A stretch of 9,342 bases of DNA from Planctomycetota bacterium (GTDB lineage Bacteria; Planctomycetota; UBA11346), in the NCBI GenBank assembly GCA_024641365.1, contig JAHEDF010000128.1:1-9342 (forward strand), in the 5' to 3' direction. The notes below the pieces were generated by a model. It did not search any database. It worked only from the letters and a program-made list of their open reading frames with translations, and was not told where the DNA came from. Position numbers and translations under genes: made by a program. Numbering within the stretch: position 1 is the stretch's first letter; each line of letters begins with the position of its first letter. Shown here one piece after another: positions 1 through 6,806 of the stretch.

Positions 1-613
1 TGAAATAGCGGAATTATGCCGACAAGGCCTTAGCACCATGACAATGCTGCAAGGATTAGTCGATAATTTATTATTGTTATCACGCTTAGAAGCTGGCAAA
101 GAACGTCCTAATGCGACAGCAGTTGAATTCGCCGAAGTATTGGCCAGCGCGTGGAGTTTGCATCAACCAACGGCCGTCGCACGCAAAGTGACATTAGATC
201 GAAAAATAGAACCGGCTCTCAGCTTAGTTACTGATGGCGATAAATTGCGCGCTATATTATCGAATTTACTGAGTAATGGTGTTACTTATGCCACTCCTAA
301 TTCGCACATTTTGGTTACCGCGCACGAACAAGGTGATTCTCGAATTAGAATTAGTGTCAGTAACCCAGGGGCAACTATTTCCGCAGCGGACGCCGAACGT
401 GTTTTCGAAACATTTTGGCGCGGCGATTCAGCGCGCACGGTTGAAAAAGGACACTGCGGTCTTGGCCTGCCATTGGTACGTCGATTAGTACATGTACTCG
501 GCGGCACTGTAACAGCTCACGTAAAAGATGCGCTGTTTACTATATTAATATTATTACCCGCAGATGTACGCAAAACCGATGTCGATAGTAAACCAGTACT
601 GTACGTGCCGTAA
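1..613 (+). CDS. Sensor histidine kinase, C-terminal part (5' end outside window)
   Basis: This is the C-terminal part of a membrane-type sensor histidine kinase, which would autophosphorylate and pass phosphate to a response regulator probably encoded upstream. The frame is open to the left edge: codons before the ATG at 38 read EIAELCRQGLST and continue the dimerisation helix, so that ATG is not the start. About 203 residues are visible. Residues 13-33 are the end of the DHp helix pair (VDNLLLLSRLEAG); the phospho-accepting His lies outside the window. The ATPase domain follows, with an N box near residues 85-97 (LSNLLSNGVTYA), a G1 box that reads SNPG instead of DxG, an F box (FETFWRGD, about 135-142) and a G2 box (GHCGLGLPLV, about 150-159). 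NPG-type G1 boxes are known in CusS-like and some PVC-group kinases, so activity is plausible. The gene is convergent with the sigma-factor gene. The signal sensed cannot be told. Confidence 0.93.
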   Translation, partial: EIAELCRQGLSTMTMLQGLVDNLLLLSRLEAGKERPNATAVEFAEVLASAWSLHQPTAVARKVTLDRKIEPALSLVTDGDKLRAILSNLLSNGVTYATPNSHILVTAHEQGDSRIRISVSNPGATISAADAERVFETFWRGDSARTVEKGHCGLGLPLVRRLVHVLGGTVTAHVKDALFTILILLPADVRKTDVDSKPVLYVP

Positions 614-643
614 ATTATTTATTTTAAAATTAAACGCCTAAAT

Positions 644-700
644 AAAAAAATGATTGAGGGCATCGCTAGAGGAATTGAGGGCGATCTTCCCTCATTTTTT
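644..700. terminator. Probable bidirectional intrinsic terminator
   Basis: An imperfect hairpin pairs TGAGGG (655-660) with CCCTCA (689-694) and, inside it, ATCGC (662-666) with GCGAT (681-685). Six T follow on the plus strand (695-700), and seven A precede it (644-650), which become a T run on the minus strand. It lies 31 bases after the kinase stop, so it should end that transcript, and it could act as a back-up for minus-strand transcripts from the sigma gene. A shorter hairpin using GAGGG at 677-681 with a 7-base loop competes for the same 3' arm. Confidence 0.7.
653..682. repeat. 9-bp direct repeat inside the terminator
   Basis: ATTGAGGGC occurs at 653-661 and again at 674-682. Both copies can supply the 5' arm that pairs with CCCTC at 689-693, so the RNA has two mutually exclusive hairpins. 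This may simply be a duplicated terminator arm. Confidence 0.6.
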
Positions 701-761
701 GGTCAGCGGATTAAAGTTATATTAATCAATATAATATCGCTGCATGCTTATTATTAATTTC

Positions 762-807
762 AAAAAACGGCAGGTATTGGCAACTGCTTTGCAAACACCT
801 GCCGTTT
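762..807 (-). terminator. Intrinsic terminator of the sigma-factor gene
   Basis: AAACGGCAGGT (765-775) and ACCTGCCGTTT (797-807) form a perfect 11-bp stem with a 21-base loop. Read on the minus strand, the stem starts 7 bases after the TAA of the sigma gene and is followed by a run of T (complement of the A run 762-767). The stem and T run are typical of Rho-independent termination; the loop is longer than usual. Confidence 0.85.
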
Positions 808-814
808 CTAAATG

Positions 815-2032
815 TTATGGTTTAGGTCCGATAAAATAAATTTCTTTTCCATCCTCGGATTGTCTACCGCGAGCTTGCTGTGCCGTACCGCCGAGTAATT
901 CGGCAATTTCATCTAATGCTTGCTTCACTGGCTTATTTTTCGCTTCGTAGGTGATGGTTTTTTCATCAAAAGACCCATCAATAATTACGGATAAACCTGA
1001 CTGTCTTTTTATAAATGCCGCTAAGGTCTTTCCCGACACTTCTTTTAGACTAAGCGTGATGCCATTGTCTACTGCGTTCTTTTCATTTGCCTCAGCCCTG
1101 GGGGCTTCTGCATTTGGTTTACCTGCTTGGTTTATGGGTTTCTCATCTGACTGCACTAAACGCTTTACCAATTCCTCGGCACTTGGTGTACTTGCTTCGG
1201 CTCTTAGTTGTGGATCTGATTTCACGGAAACATCAATCGCCGCGAGTCCCGTCGCTCCGATTGTAGCAACGAGGCCAACAATAATTAATGGTGATTTTAT
1301 TGCTGCTATGGTAATATGCATGCAGGCTCCTTCTGCCAATGAACTGGCGGTGGTGGTTTTTGCGAGAGATAATAATGATTTTGCACTTGGAATAATGGAG
1401 GTAAATTCCTGTGCGAAATTTTGGCTCATACAGGTTAATAATGTAGCGGCGGTTATTGGAACACGCTTACGCGCAAAATATTTCCTGAGTCTTTCCATGC
1501 CCCGATTTGTTAATTTATAGGCATTCTCAACGGTAACATTTAACCGCTGGGCAATTTCTTGTGTCGTTTTATTTTCTGCTTGTAGAATCACAGCTGCCCG
1601 TTGCTTATCTGGTAATTTCAACAGAGCCTCATCCAGTTGCGTTAAAATTGCCGCGTCCGGTTCTAAATCATTATTTTGTACTCTTGACTCGTTCGCAGGT
1701 AATGTGTTCATCAGTTTAGTGCGATTTTTTTCCGCTCTGCGCGCGTCGCGACACACAAAATGACAAACTCGCAGTAACCATGCGGCTAGCGCCGGAGCAC
1801 GTTCTGCTGCTTTTGGACGTCGAACTAAAACAAGAAAAACAGCCTGTACACAATCGTCTACTTCCGCTGCTGGCACTTGCCGCCGACAGGCATTCTTAAC
1901 CATTTGTTGATAGCGAGTCACCAACATTGAAAACGCTTGGTCATCGCCATGACCAAATGCCTTCAATAAAGTGGCATCATCGCTTAATTTATATAACGCA
2001 GAATTCCCTGCGACCTGGACTGCACCGGACAT
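815..2032 (-). CDS. ECF-type sigma factor fused to a membrane segment and an STN-like domain
   Basis: A 405-residue protein. Residues about 16-105 are sigma-70 region 2 (core binding and -10 recognition), including DDCVQAVFLVLVRR at 59-72. Residues about 134-188 are region 4 with the helix-turn-helix TTQEIAQRLNVTVENAYKL. Ordinary ECF factors end there. This one continues with a linker, a single hydrophobic segment (247-266, SPLIIVGLVATIGATGLAAI), a charged low-complexity stretch and a C-terminal domain (about 325-382, ITLSLKEVSGKTLAAF then VIIDGSFDEKTITY and KPVKQALDEIAELLGG). That pattern matches the secretin/TonB short N-terminal (STN) fold, also seen at the end of FecR-type regulators. Predicted topology is sigma domain in the cytoplasm and STN domain outside the inner membrane. 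The start at 2032 was chosen for its strong AGGAGG site; an upstream in-frame ATG at 2101 has none. No separate anti-sigma gene is visible. Target promoters are unknown. Confidence 0.87.
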   Translation of the reverse strand: MSGAVQVAGNSALYKLSDDATLLKAFGHGDDQAFSMLVTRYQQMVKNACRRQVPAAEVDDCVQAVFLVLVRRPKAAERAPALAAWLLRVCHFVCRDARRAEKNRTKLMNTLPANESRVQNNDLEPDAAILTQLDEALLKLPDKQRAAVILQAENKTTQEIAQRLNVTVENAYKLTNRGMERLRKYFARKRVPITAATLLTCMSQNFAQEFTSIIPSAKSLLSLAKTTTASSLAEGACMHITIAAIKSPLIIVGLVATIGATGLAAIDVSVKSDPQLRAEASTPSAEELVKRLVQSDEKPINQAGKPNAEAPRAEANEKNAVDNGITLSLKEVSGKTLAAFIKRQSGLSVIIDGSFDEKTITYEAKNKPVKQALDEIAELLGGTAQQARGRQSEDGKEIYFIGPKP

Positions 2033-2376
2033 CGACCCCTCCTCAGATGATAGGATTGTAGTCTTGTCAGGGGTATCAAAAAGAAGCGCTGTCGATTTCA
2101 TAGTTAGTTCTGCAATTACTATGGCAGCTGAGCACGAGGTTTGGACAACCACTTTTCATGAGTCAATTTTGGCCACTACTATCGCTTAAATTGCGTGATG
2201 TGGATCCAAACGATCTGGCAGCATTAATAGGACGGGAATATCCACTAAGGCCCTAATAAATTTCTTATGTACTACAATTAAGCCAAAATAGAACAGTGCA
2301 CAATCAATCTAGCCATCAAAGAACATTGGCGTATTTAATTACTAATATTATAATCTAAACATTAATAGAGCGATTT
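2033..2376. other. Non-coding region between ftsA and the sigma gene
   Basis: 344 bases separate the ftsA stop from the sigma-factor start. The ftsA-proximal part (about 2250-2376) is AT-rich. I see no convincing gene, no ftsZ remnant, no hairpin with a T run that would end the ftsA transcript, and no clear sigma-70 promoter. A promoter for the sigma gene is expected here but may be of an alternative class that I cannot recognise. Confidence 0.6.
2036..2043 (-). promoter_or_regulatory. Ribosome binding site fixing the sigma-factor start
   Basis: On the minus strand AGGAGGGG ends 3 bases before the ATG at 2032, and its AGGAGG core ends 5 bases before it. It decides for this start over in-frame candidates at 2101 and 2152, which lack a comparable site. 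Confidence 0.85.
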
Positions 2377-3771
2377 TTATTCGATTTCCCTCGTCAGCCA
2401 ATTCCACACACCGCTAGCGGTTTTACGGATGCGCGAGGAATGGTGCGCTAAATGGGTGCGCCGTAAATCCGCCGCCGTGCATACTAATCCACTCACTAAA
2501 ACATCGGCTAATTCTGCGCTCGGGTCGCGGTTTTTATGGCCAGAGCCTAACACTACGGTGAGGCCAAAAATATCACGTAAGAACATAGCGATGCCGCCAA
2601 GTGAACTAGCACGACCAACTAAATGGACCTGACCATGTTGCACTAAATGTCCGTGATCGCGTAGTTCTTGTGCGCGGGCGCGGAAAAATGAACCAACCGC
2701 TTCCGACATAATGGTCATGGCTGGCCCTAATAAACGATGCCGCTCACGTACATCGCTCCAAATAAATTGTTGGCCCATATGGTTATCGCGGTCATCTAAA
2801 CGTTGTGATATATCAAGATCGCGTTTTAAATCTTCTGCCTGCGATGGTGTGATTTGTAATTTTTCAACTAATAAACGGGTCAGATCTTCGCCGCCAAAGG
2901 CGTACGTTTCAATATGCATTAAACGATCTTTGCGCTTGACTAAAAACGTGGTGCAGCGAGCGCCGCAATCAATAATGACAGTATTTGTTTTTCGCGGTAA
3001 GGCGCCTGCGATACCACGATATAAGGCAACTGGTTGGGCAATAATGCCTTCTAAATCTAAACCAAGACCGGCAACTAATTCGGTTAATTCTTCGCGATAA
3101 CCACGGCGTGCCGTAATTAATAATGCCTGACAGGTGAGACGGCTGCCGCGTTCACCAACGGGTTCTTCAACATCACGTTCACCATCACGATCACGTACCG
3201 TCCATTGCACGGGAATGGCATCAATTAATTCCTGATCCGCTCCCGTTGCCTGATCGCGCGCCCGTTTTAGTGCCCATAAGCGTTCATGTTCAGTTAAAAT
3301 AACTTCGTCACCGGGGTCAGCCCAGCCAACCGCAATGCGTGATGAAAAACTCGCATCATTCATCGAGACATATAATGAATATGCTTCAACGCCGGCTGAA
3401 TCGCATGCTAATCGTACTGCATCAGCTAACGCTTCTTGCTTGCCGCTTTGACTTAAATGATGCCAATCACAATCAATGGATTTGTGTGCCACCACTTTAT
3501 CGCCATGAGTCGGATGCAAGGCCGCTACGGTCGCACTGACGCGGCGACTCGAAACTTGTGCTATTACCACTAAATGCTCTGGAGCGATGTGCACTCCGAG
3601 GCGTTTTGAAAGGCCCACCTGTTTCGTTTGTGTTTGTCCAATATTTCTGGCAAAATTTGCCACGCGACCAAACCAACGACTCGACTGTAGGCGATTCGTC
3701 GTTTCAGTCGGACGCTCCGCATGCTCGTGTGTCGATGGTAATTCGTCTTCTGTCCAGGTGGCTTTGCGCAT
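2377..3771 (-). CDS. ftsA: Divergent cell division protein FtsA
   Basis: FtsA is an actin-like protein that normally tethers FtsZ to the membrane and recruits later divisome proteins. This 464-residue version has a charged N-terminal extension of about 57 residues. The core begins at GVHIAPEH (59-66). The FtsA-specific 1C subdomain carries EEPVGERGSRLTC (about 202-214), matching the family DPVGxxGxRLE pattern. The C-terminus (447-464, ending GVWNWLTREIE) looks like the amphipathic membrane-targeting helix of FtsA. All three nucleotide motifs are degenerate: phosphate 1 reads HIAPEH instead of DIGTxK, phosphate 2 reads IDCGARCTT instead of VDIGGGTTD, and the adenosine motif reads LVGRASSLGG instead of LTGGASxLxG. 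PilM is the main alternative, but the 1C motif, the helix and the position after ftsQ favour FtsA. The start at 3771 was chosen because GAGGT lies 4 bases upstream; longer frames would run back into ftsQ. No ftsZ follows. Confidence 0.88.
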   Translation of the reverse strand: MRKATWTEDELPSTHEHAERPTETTNRLQSSRWFGRVANFARNIGQTQTKQVGLSKRLGVHIAPEHLVVIAQVSSRRVSATVAALHPTHGDKVVAHKSIDCDWHHLSQSGKQEALADAVRLACDSAGVEAYSLYVSMNDASFSSRIAVGWADPGDEVILTEHERLWALKRARDQATGADQELIDAIPVQWTVRDRDGERDVEEPVGERGSRLTCQALLITARRGYREELTELVAGLGLDLEGIIAQPVALYRGIAGALPRKTNTVIIDCGARCTTFLVKRKDRLMHIETYAFGGEDLTRLLVEKLQITPSQAEDLKRDLDISQRLDDRDNHMGQQFIWSDVRERHRLLGPAMTIMSEAVGSFFRARAQELRDHGHLVQHGQVHLVGRASSLGGIAMFLRDIFGLTVVLGSGHKNRDPSAELADVLVSGLVCTAADLRRTHLAHHSSRIRKTASGVWNWLTREIE

Positions 3772-3775
3772 GAAG

Positions 3776-3780
3776 ACCTC
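3776..3780 (-). promoter_or_regulatory. Ribosome binding site of ftsA
   Basis: GAGGT on the minus strand lies 4 bases before the ATG at 3771 and overlaps the ftsQ TGA. This supports the short start of ftsA and coupling to ftsQ translation. Confidence 0.7.
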
Positions 3781-4897
3781 AGGGTTGCGAAGCGACATGC
3801 TGCGCATCACGCAGCACGAAATACGGTTGTTTAAACCGTACGTTGATTGAGGCGACGCGACTAACGTCACCTTGTGATCGTAGGCTATGAACTAAATCGC
3901 GAACTTTATCCGCTGGTTTAATGCCATAGCGATCATCATTTGGACGTCCCCAAATTAAACGGCTACCGTGACGGGTATATAATACGATGCCACGTTGAAT
4001 GCCGCGTTGATCGAGTACGTCATATAAATGAATGTCTGTGATTAAACCCGCTTCGACTTGTGGTTCAAGTAACTTCCACATGCCGAGCGCCGTTTTTACC
4101 CCTTCAATTCCAGCCCACTCAATAGCGCGTAAAACTGGACGGCGCACTGAAGGACCGGCTAATGAACCTGGTAATAAATAGCCGTCATTATCTACCCACG
4201 CCCGCTCACCACTTGCTAATACGACCGGCATAACCGGCTGGCGAAGCGCCATGACCACTTGTAAATTCCGCTGTAATTGTTCGGGGTGATTAGCAATCGG
4301 TACATGAACGACACTAATTTCCTGAATTTCTGAGACCATGGGTTGTTTGCGTAAATAATCTGCTAATTCCCCTAATACCGCAGGATCGCCATTGCGTAAT
4401 TGAGCCGCTTTAGGGAATACGCGAATCCATTTTAAGACTTCTGCATCTGGTACTTTTGGTCCAGCCAACCATCGTACTTGAAAACCACTGACCGTTAATG
4501 GAGCCGGACTCTTATCGATGGCATAGAAACTAAACACGACCAGCAATGCAATCATTGAAACAGCAGCGCAGCCCCACAAACCTAAACGTACTAAACCGTT
4601 TTGCGTTAATTGGGCGCCGCTTAATCCGGCATGAATGCCACGGGTGACGAGTCCAGGATTAGCCTTTTCGTCGTTTTTATTCATGGCTGCCCGTTTAGCT
4701 GGTTTCTTTTTCGCCCGTCGGCGAGCTGGTTTTTCCGGTGCTTCGCTGTCATCCATTTCAACATCATCGAATTCGGTATCTAATTCATCATGACCAATGC
4801 TATCGACTAACACCTTGCGTTGTCCTTTGCGTTTGCGTTCAGCAACGGCAATTAATTCTTCGATTTCATGTTCAGAGGTCACATCGGCTCGACTCAT
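3779..4897 (-). CDS. ftsQ: Cell division protein FtsQ/DivIB
   Basis: FtsQ is a bitopic inner-membrane divisome protein that links early cytoplasmic and late periplasmic division proteins. This one has 372 residues. It has an unusually long cytoplasmic tail of about 103 residues: an acidic cluster (about 37-55, with DTEFDDVEMDD) followed by a lysine- and arginine-rich block (59-69, RRRAKKKPAKR). One membrane segment follows at about 104-126 (LGLWGCAAVSMIALLVVFSF). The periplasmic part has a POTRA-like region (about 134-200) and the FtsQ beta domain, recognisable by LQVVMALRQPVMPVVL and WVDNDGYLLP (212-243). Sequence similarity within this family is always low, so position between ddl and ftsA carries weight. 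Its ATG overlaps the ddl TGA as ATGA, with GGGAG 6 bases upstream. Confidence 0.9.
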   Translation of the reverse strand: MSRADVTSEHEIEELIAVAERKRKGQRKVLVDSIGHDELDTEFDDVEMDDSEAPEKPARRRAKKKPAKRAAMNKNDEKANPGLVTRGIHAGLSGAQLTQNGLVRLGLWGCAAVSMIALLVVFSFYAIDKSPAPLTVSGFQVRWLAGPKVPDAEVLKWIRVFPKAAQLRNGDPAVLGELADYLRKQPMVSEIQEISVVHVPIANHPEQLQRNLQVVMALRQPVMPVVLASGERAWVDNDGYLLPGSLAGPSVRRPVLRAIEWAGIEGVKTALGMWKLLEPQVEAGLITDIHLYDVLDQRGIQRGIVLYTRHGSRLIWGRPNDDRYGIKPADKVRDLVHSLRSQGDVSRVASINVRFKQPYFVLRDAQHVASQP

Positions 4898-5841
4898 AAC
4901 TGACTCCCGGAGGATACGGGTGAACGTTGGGCTGCTCGAGCGACAAGGCGCTCGACCAGTTCATCAAAAGAAATGCCTGCCAAGGCAGCTGCCTTTGGCA
5001 CCAGACTATTAGCGGTAAAACCTGGTAAGGTGTTAATTTCTAGAATCGCAAATTCACCATCGCTGGTTTTCATCAGGTCACATCGCGAGATATCACGACA
5101 GCCACATGCACGATGCGCAGCGAGCGCTAAGGCTGTTAGTTGGAGAACCGTATTGGCGTCATCGACGCCAATTTCTGCGGTATCAGCACGTTGGTATTTT
5201 GCGGCAAAATCAAAAATACCGTCCGCTGGCGTTATGGCGAGTGGGGGTAAAGCAATCGGTCCAGTTTCGGTTTCTAAAACTGCCACTGTAAATTCAGGTC
5301 CTGGCAATTTCTCTTCCAAAACATAAGGAATTGGACCAAGCTCACGTAAAATCTCTTCAATTGCCGGAAGTACAAACGAAGGATTTGCTAAAATTTTTAA
5401 GCCAACAGAACTGCCGTCTTGTGCAGGTTTCAAAACTAAACCGGCATGATTAGGAATTTTTAAATCACGTGGACTAAATGGCTGACGCAAATCAAGCGCA
5501 ACTCCCCATGGAACGCGCAAATTATGTTTTTGTAAGCAGGTCTTAGTTGCCACCTTATCCATGCACAAACGTGAAACCGCTGCATCGCTACCGACAAAAC
5601 GGAAGCCAGCTTGCTCGAGTTCGCCCTGCAAGGTGCCGTCTTCACCATAAGTACCATGAATAATATTAAATACGACTGCACCTAGTCGTATTTTTGTTAC
5701 ATCTAAACGATCAGTTACATCAATCTCAGCAACATCATGTCCGCGATTTTTTAGACCAGCAACAATTGCTCTGCCCGATGTGCGACTAATAGACGCTTCT
5801 CGTCCCGGTCCACCATAAATAACATCAACTTTGTAGGTCAT
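4894..5841 (-). CDS. ddl: D-alanine--D-alanine ligase
   Basis: Joins two D-Ala with ATP hydrolysis in the cytoplasm to give the D-Ala-D-Ala end of the peptidoglycan stem peptide. The 315 residues match the usual length of about 306 for DdlB. The N-terminal motif GGPGREASIS places the catalytic Glu at residue 15. The ATP-grasp part shows LVLKPAQDGSSVG (135-147), LEEKLPGPEFTV (175-186), AAKYQRAD (213-220), SRCDL (252-256) and the metal-binding EINTLPGFTANSLVPKAA (268-285). The ligase specificity residue is Tyr (AKY, Tyr216), as in DdlB; D-Ala-D-Lac ligases of the Leuconostoc type carry Phe there, so a normal D-Ala-D-Ala product is expected. ATGA overlaps occur at both ends (with murB and ftsQ). 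Its own ribosome binding site is weak, so it probably depends on coupling to murB. Confidence 0.96.
   Translation of the reverse strand: MTYKVDVIYGGPGREASISRTSGRAIVAGLKNRGHDVAEIDVTDRLDVTKIRLGAVVFNIIHGTYGEDGTLQGELEQAGFRFVGSDAAVSRLCMDKVATKTCLQKHNLRVPWGVALDLRQPFSPRDLKIPNHAGLVLKPAQDGSSVGLKILANPSFVLPAIEEILRELGPIPYVLEEKLPGPEFTVAVLETETGPIALPPLAITPADGIFDFAAKYQRADTAEIGVDDANTVLQLTALALAAHRACGCRDISRCDLMKTSDGEFAILEINTLPGFTANSLVPKAAALAGISFDELVERLVARAAQRSPVSSGSQL
4904..4908 (-). promoter_or_regulatory. Ribosome binding site of ftsQ
   Basis: GGGAG on the minus strand ends 6 bases before the ATG at 4897 and lies inside the end of ddl. Confidence 0.6.
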
Positions 5842-6779
5842 GCAGTTACCAAATGAGCTATTTCGCTTGGGTGAATGTGTAATTCAGGAGCGCAATTCCA
5901 GGTTTCGACTTCCATGTTTAAAACCACGCCACGTTCCCGCCACGCGCATTCACGGATGCGATGAATTAATTGTTCGACCTCAGCACATGTAGCGGTACGA
6001 TTTGGATTAACAATAAAATTAGCATGAACCGTGCTGACCTCAGCCTGGCCAACGCGGGCCCCCTTTAATCCAAGTTCTTGAATTAAGCGACCAGCCGGTA
6101 ATTGCGGGGTTGGGTTTTTGAAGACACAACCTGCACTTGGTAGAGCTAACGGTTGGCTTGCTGCTTTCGCTTGTTTCAGGCGTGTGGCTGTCCCTTTTAA
6201 TTTAACTGGGTCATCCGTCGCTAAAAACATTTCACAACCAAGCAGTAATGTACCCACCGGTAATCCGCATGAACGATATGACGCCGGTAATTGTGCCCGT
6301 TCTAACCACACTGGTTGATCAGAATCCGGCGAAACAACTTCAACACGTGACACCCAATCCAACATCCAACAGGTACTGGTGCCCGCGTTCATGCGCAGTG
6401 CTCCCCCTACGGTTGCAGGAACTCCTGCAAGACCTTCTGGTCCAGCGAGTCCCGCTTTAACACATAAACTAATTAATTCTGCTAGATCAGCAGCGGCGCC
6501 GACGCGCACTAAGGCGCGATCACCAATGACTGGCTCTATATGAATGTCTTTAAATACGTCACCTAATTTCACAACCGGTTCTTCAATGCCGTGGTCACCT
6601 ACTAATAAATTGGCACCCTTCCCCAACCAGCGGTGTGATTGCGCCAATAATTCGGGTAAGTCCTGCCGATCTTGTAATGTCACCATGGTTGCCGGACCAC
6701 CAATACGCATCGTCGTAGCAGCAGCCAAGGGCTTCTGCTCAATACGATTGCGAGAAAGAAAATCTGCGGTGAAGGTCAT
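5838..6779 (-). CDS. murB: UDP-N-acetylenolpyruvoylglucosamine reductase (type II MurB)
   Basis: Cytoplasmic FAD enzyme that reduces UDP-GlcNAc-enolpyruvate with NADPH to UDP-MurNAc. The 313 residues show the FAD-binding parts TTMRIGGPATMV (22-33), GKGANLLV (53-60) and GLAGVPATVGGALRMNAG (116-133). The catalytic Arg is in ASYRS (166-170, Arg169), and the catalytic Glu is probably Glu290 in LNMEV. The short form without the extra type I loop, together with AGRLIQELGLKG and VHANFIVN, indicates type II. The residue that usually acts as proton donor (Ser in SAGSVFKNP) is Cys here (PSAGCVFKNP, Cys218). The ATG at 6779 has no clear ribosome binding site. It lies 27 bases after the murC TAG and in the same frame, with 9 sense codons between. 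About 20 residues after the usual end (ETWNC onwards) are an unexplained tail. Confidence 0.96.
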   Translation of the reverse strand: MTFTADFLSRNRIEQKPLAAATTMRIGGPATMVTLQDRQDLPELLAQSHRWLGKGANLLVGDHGIEEPVVKLGDVFKDIHIEPVIGDRALVRVGAAADLAELISLCVKAGLAGPEGLAGVPATVGGALRMNAGTSTCWMLDWVSRVEVVSPDSDQPVWLERAQLPASYRSCGLPVGTLLLGCEMFLATDDPVKLKGTATRLKQAKAASQPLALPSAGCVFKNPTPQLPAGRLIQELGLKGARVGQAEVSTVHANFIVNPNRTATCAEVEQLIHRIRECAWRERGVVLNMEVETWNCAPELHIHPSEIAHLVTA

Positions 6780-6806
6780 GTTCTTAATTTCGTGTCGTTC
6801 AGATAA

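Noticed and set aside
951..1520. Open frame of 189 codons on the plus strand opposite the sigma gene
   Set aside because: It is antisense to a gene with clear sigma and STN motifs, and its translation shows no recognisable domain or ribosome binding site.
2059..2085. TTGATA as a -35 element for the sigma gene
   Set aside because: The nearest -10-like sequence (TATCAT) is 21 bases away, too far for a normal sigma-70 promoter.
2033..2152. Longer N-terminus for the sigma factor
   Set aside because: The upstream candidates lack a ribosome binding site, while AGGAGG sits 5 bases before the ATG at 2032.
2200..2245. Inverted repeat GTGGAT / ATCCAC
   Set aside because: Only 6 bp arms with a 34-base loop and no T run; expected by chance.
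2347..2354. TATAAT-like -10 element between ftsA and the sigma gene
   Set aside because: It is a near-palindromic hit in AT-rich DNA with no matching -35 at proper spacing on either strand.
2377..3771. PilM (type IV pilus) instead of FtsA
   Set aside because: The PVG-G-RL motif of the 1C domain, the C-terminal amphipathic helix and the position after ftsQ fit FtsA; no pilN, pilO or pilQ neighbours are present.
3772..3870. Longer N-terminus for ftsA
   Set aside because: It would lie wholly within the 3' end of ftsQ; the ATG at 3771 has a GAGGT site at good spacing.
4894..5841. Ddl as a D-Ala-D-Lac ligase
   Set aside because: The specificity position carries Tyr (AKY), as in D-Ala-D-Ala ligases, not the Phe of the depsipeptide ligases.
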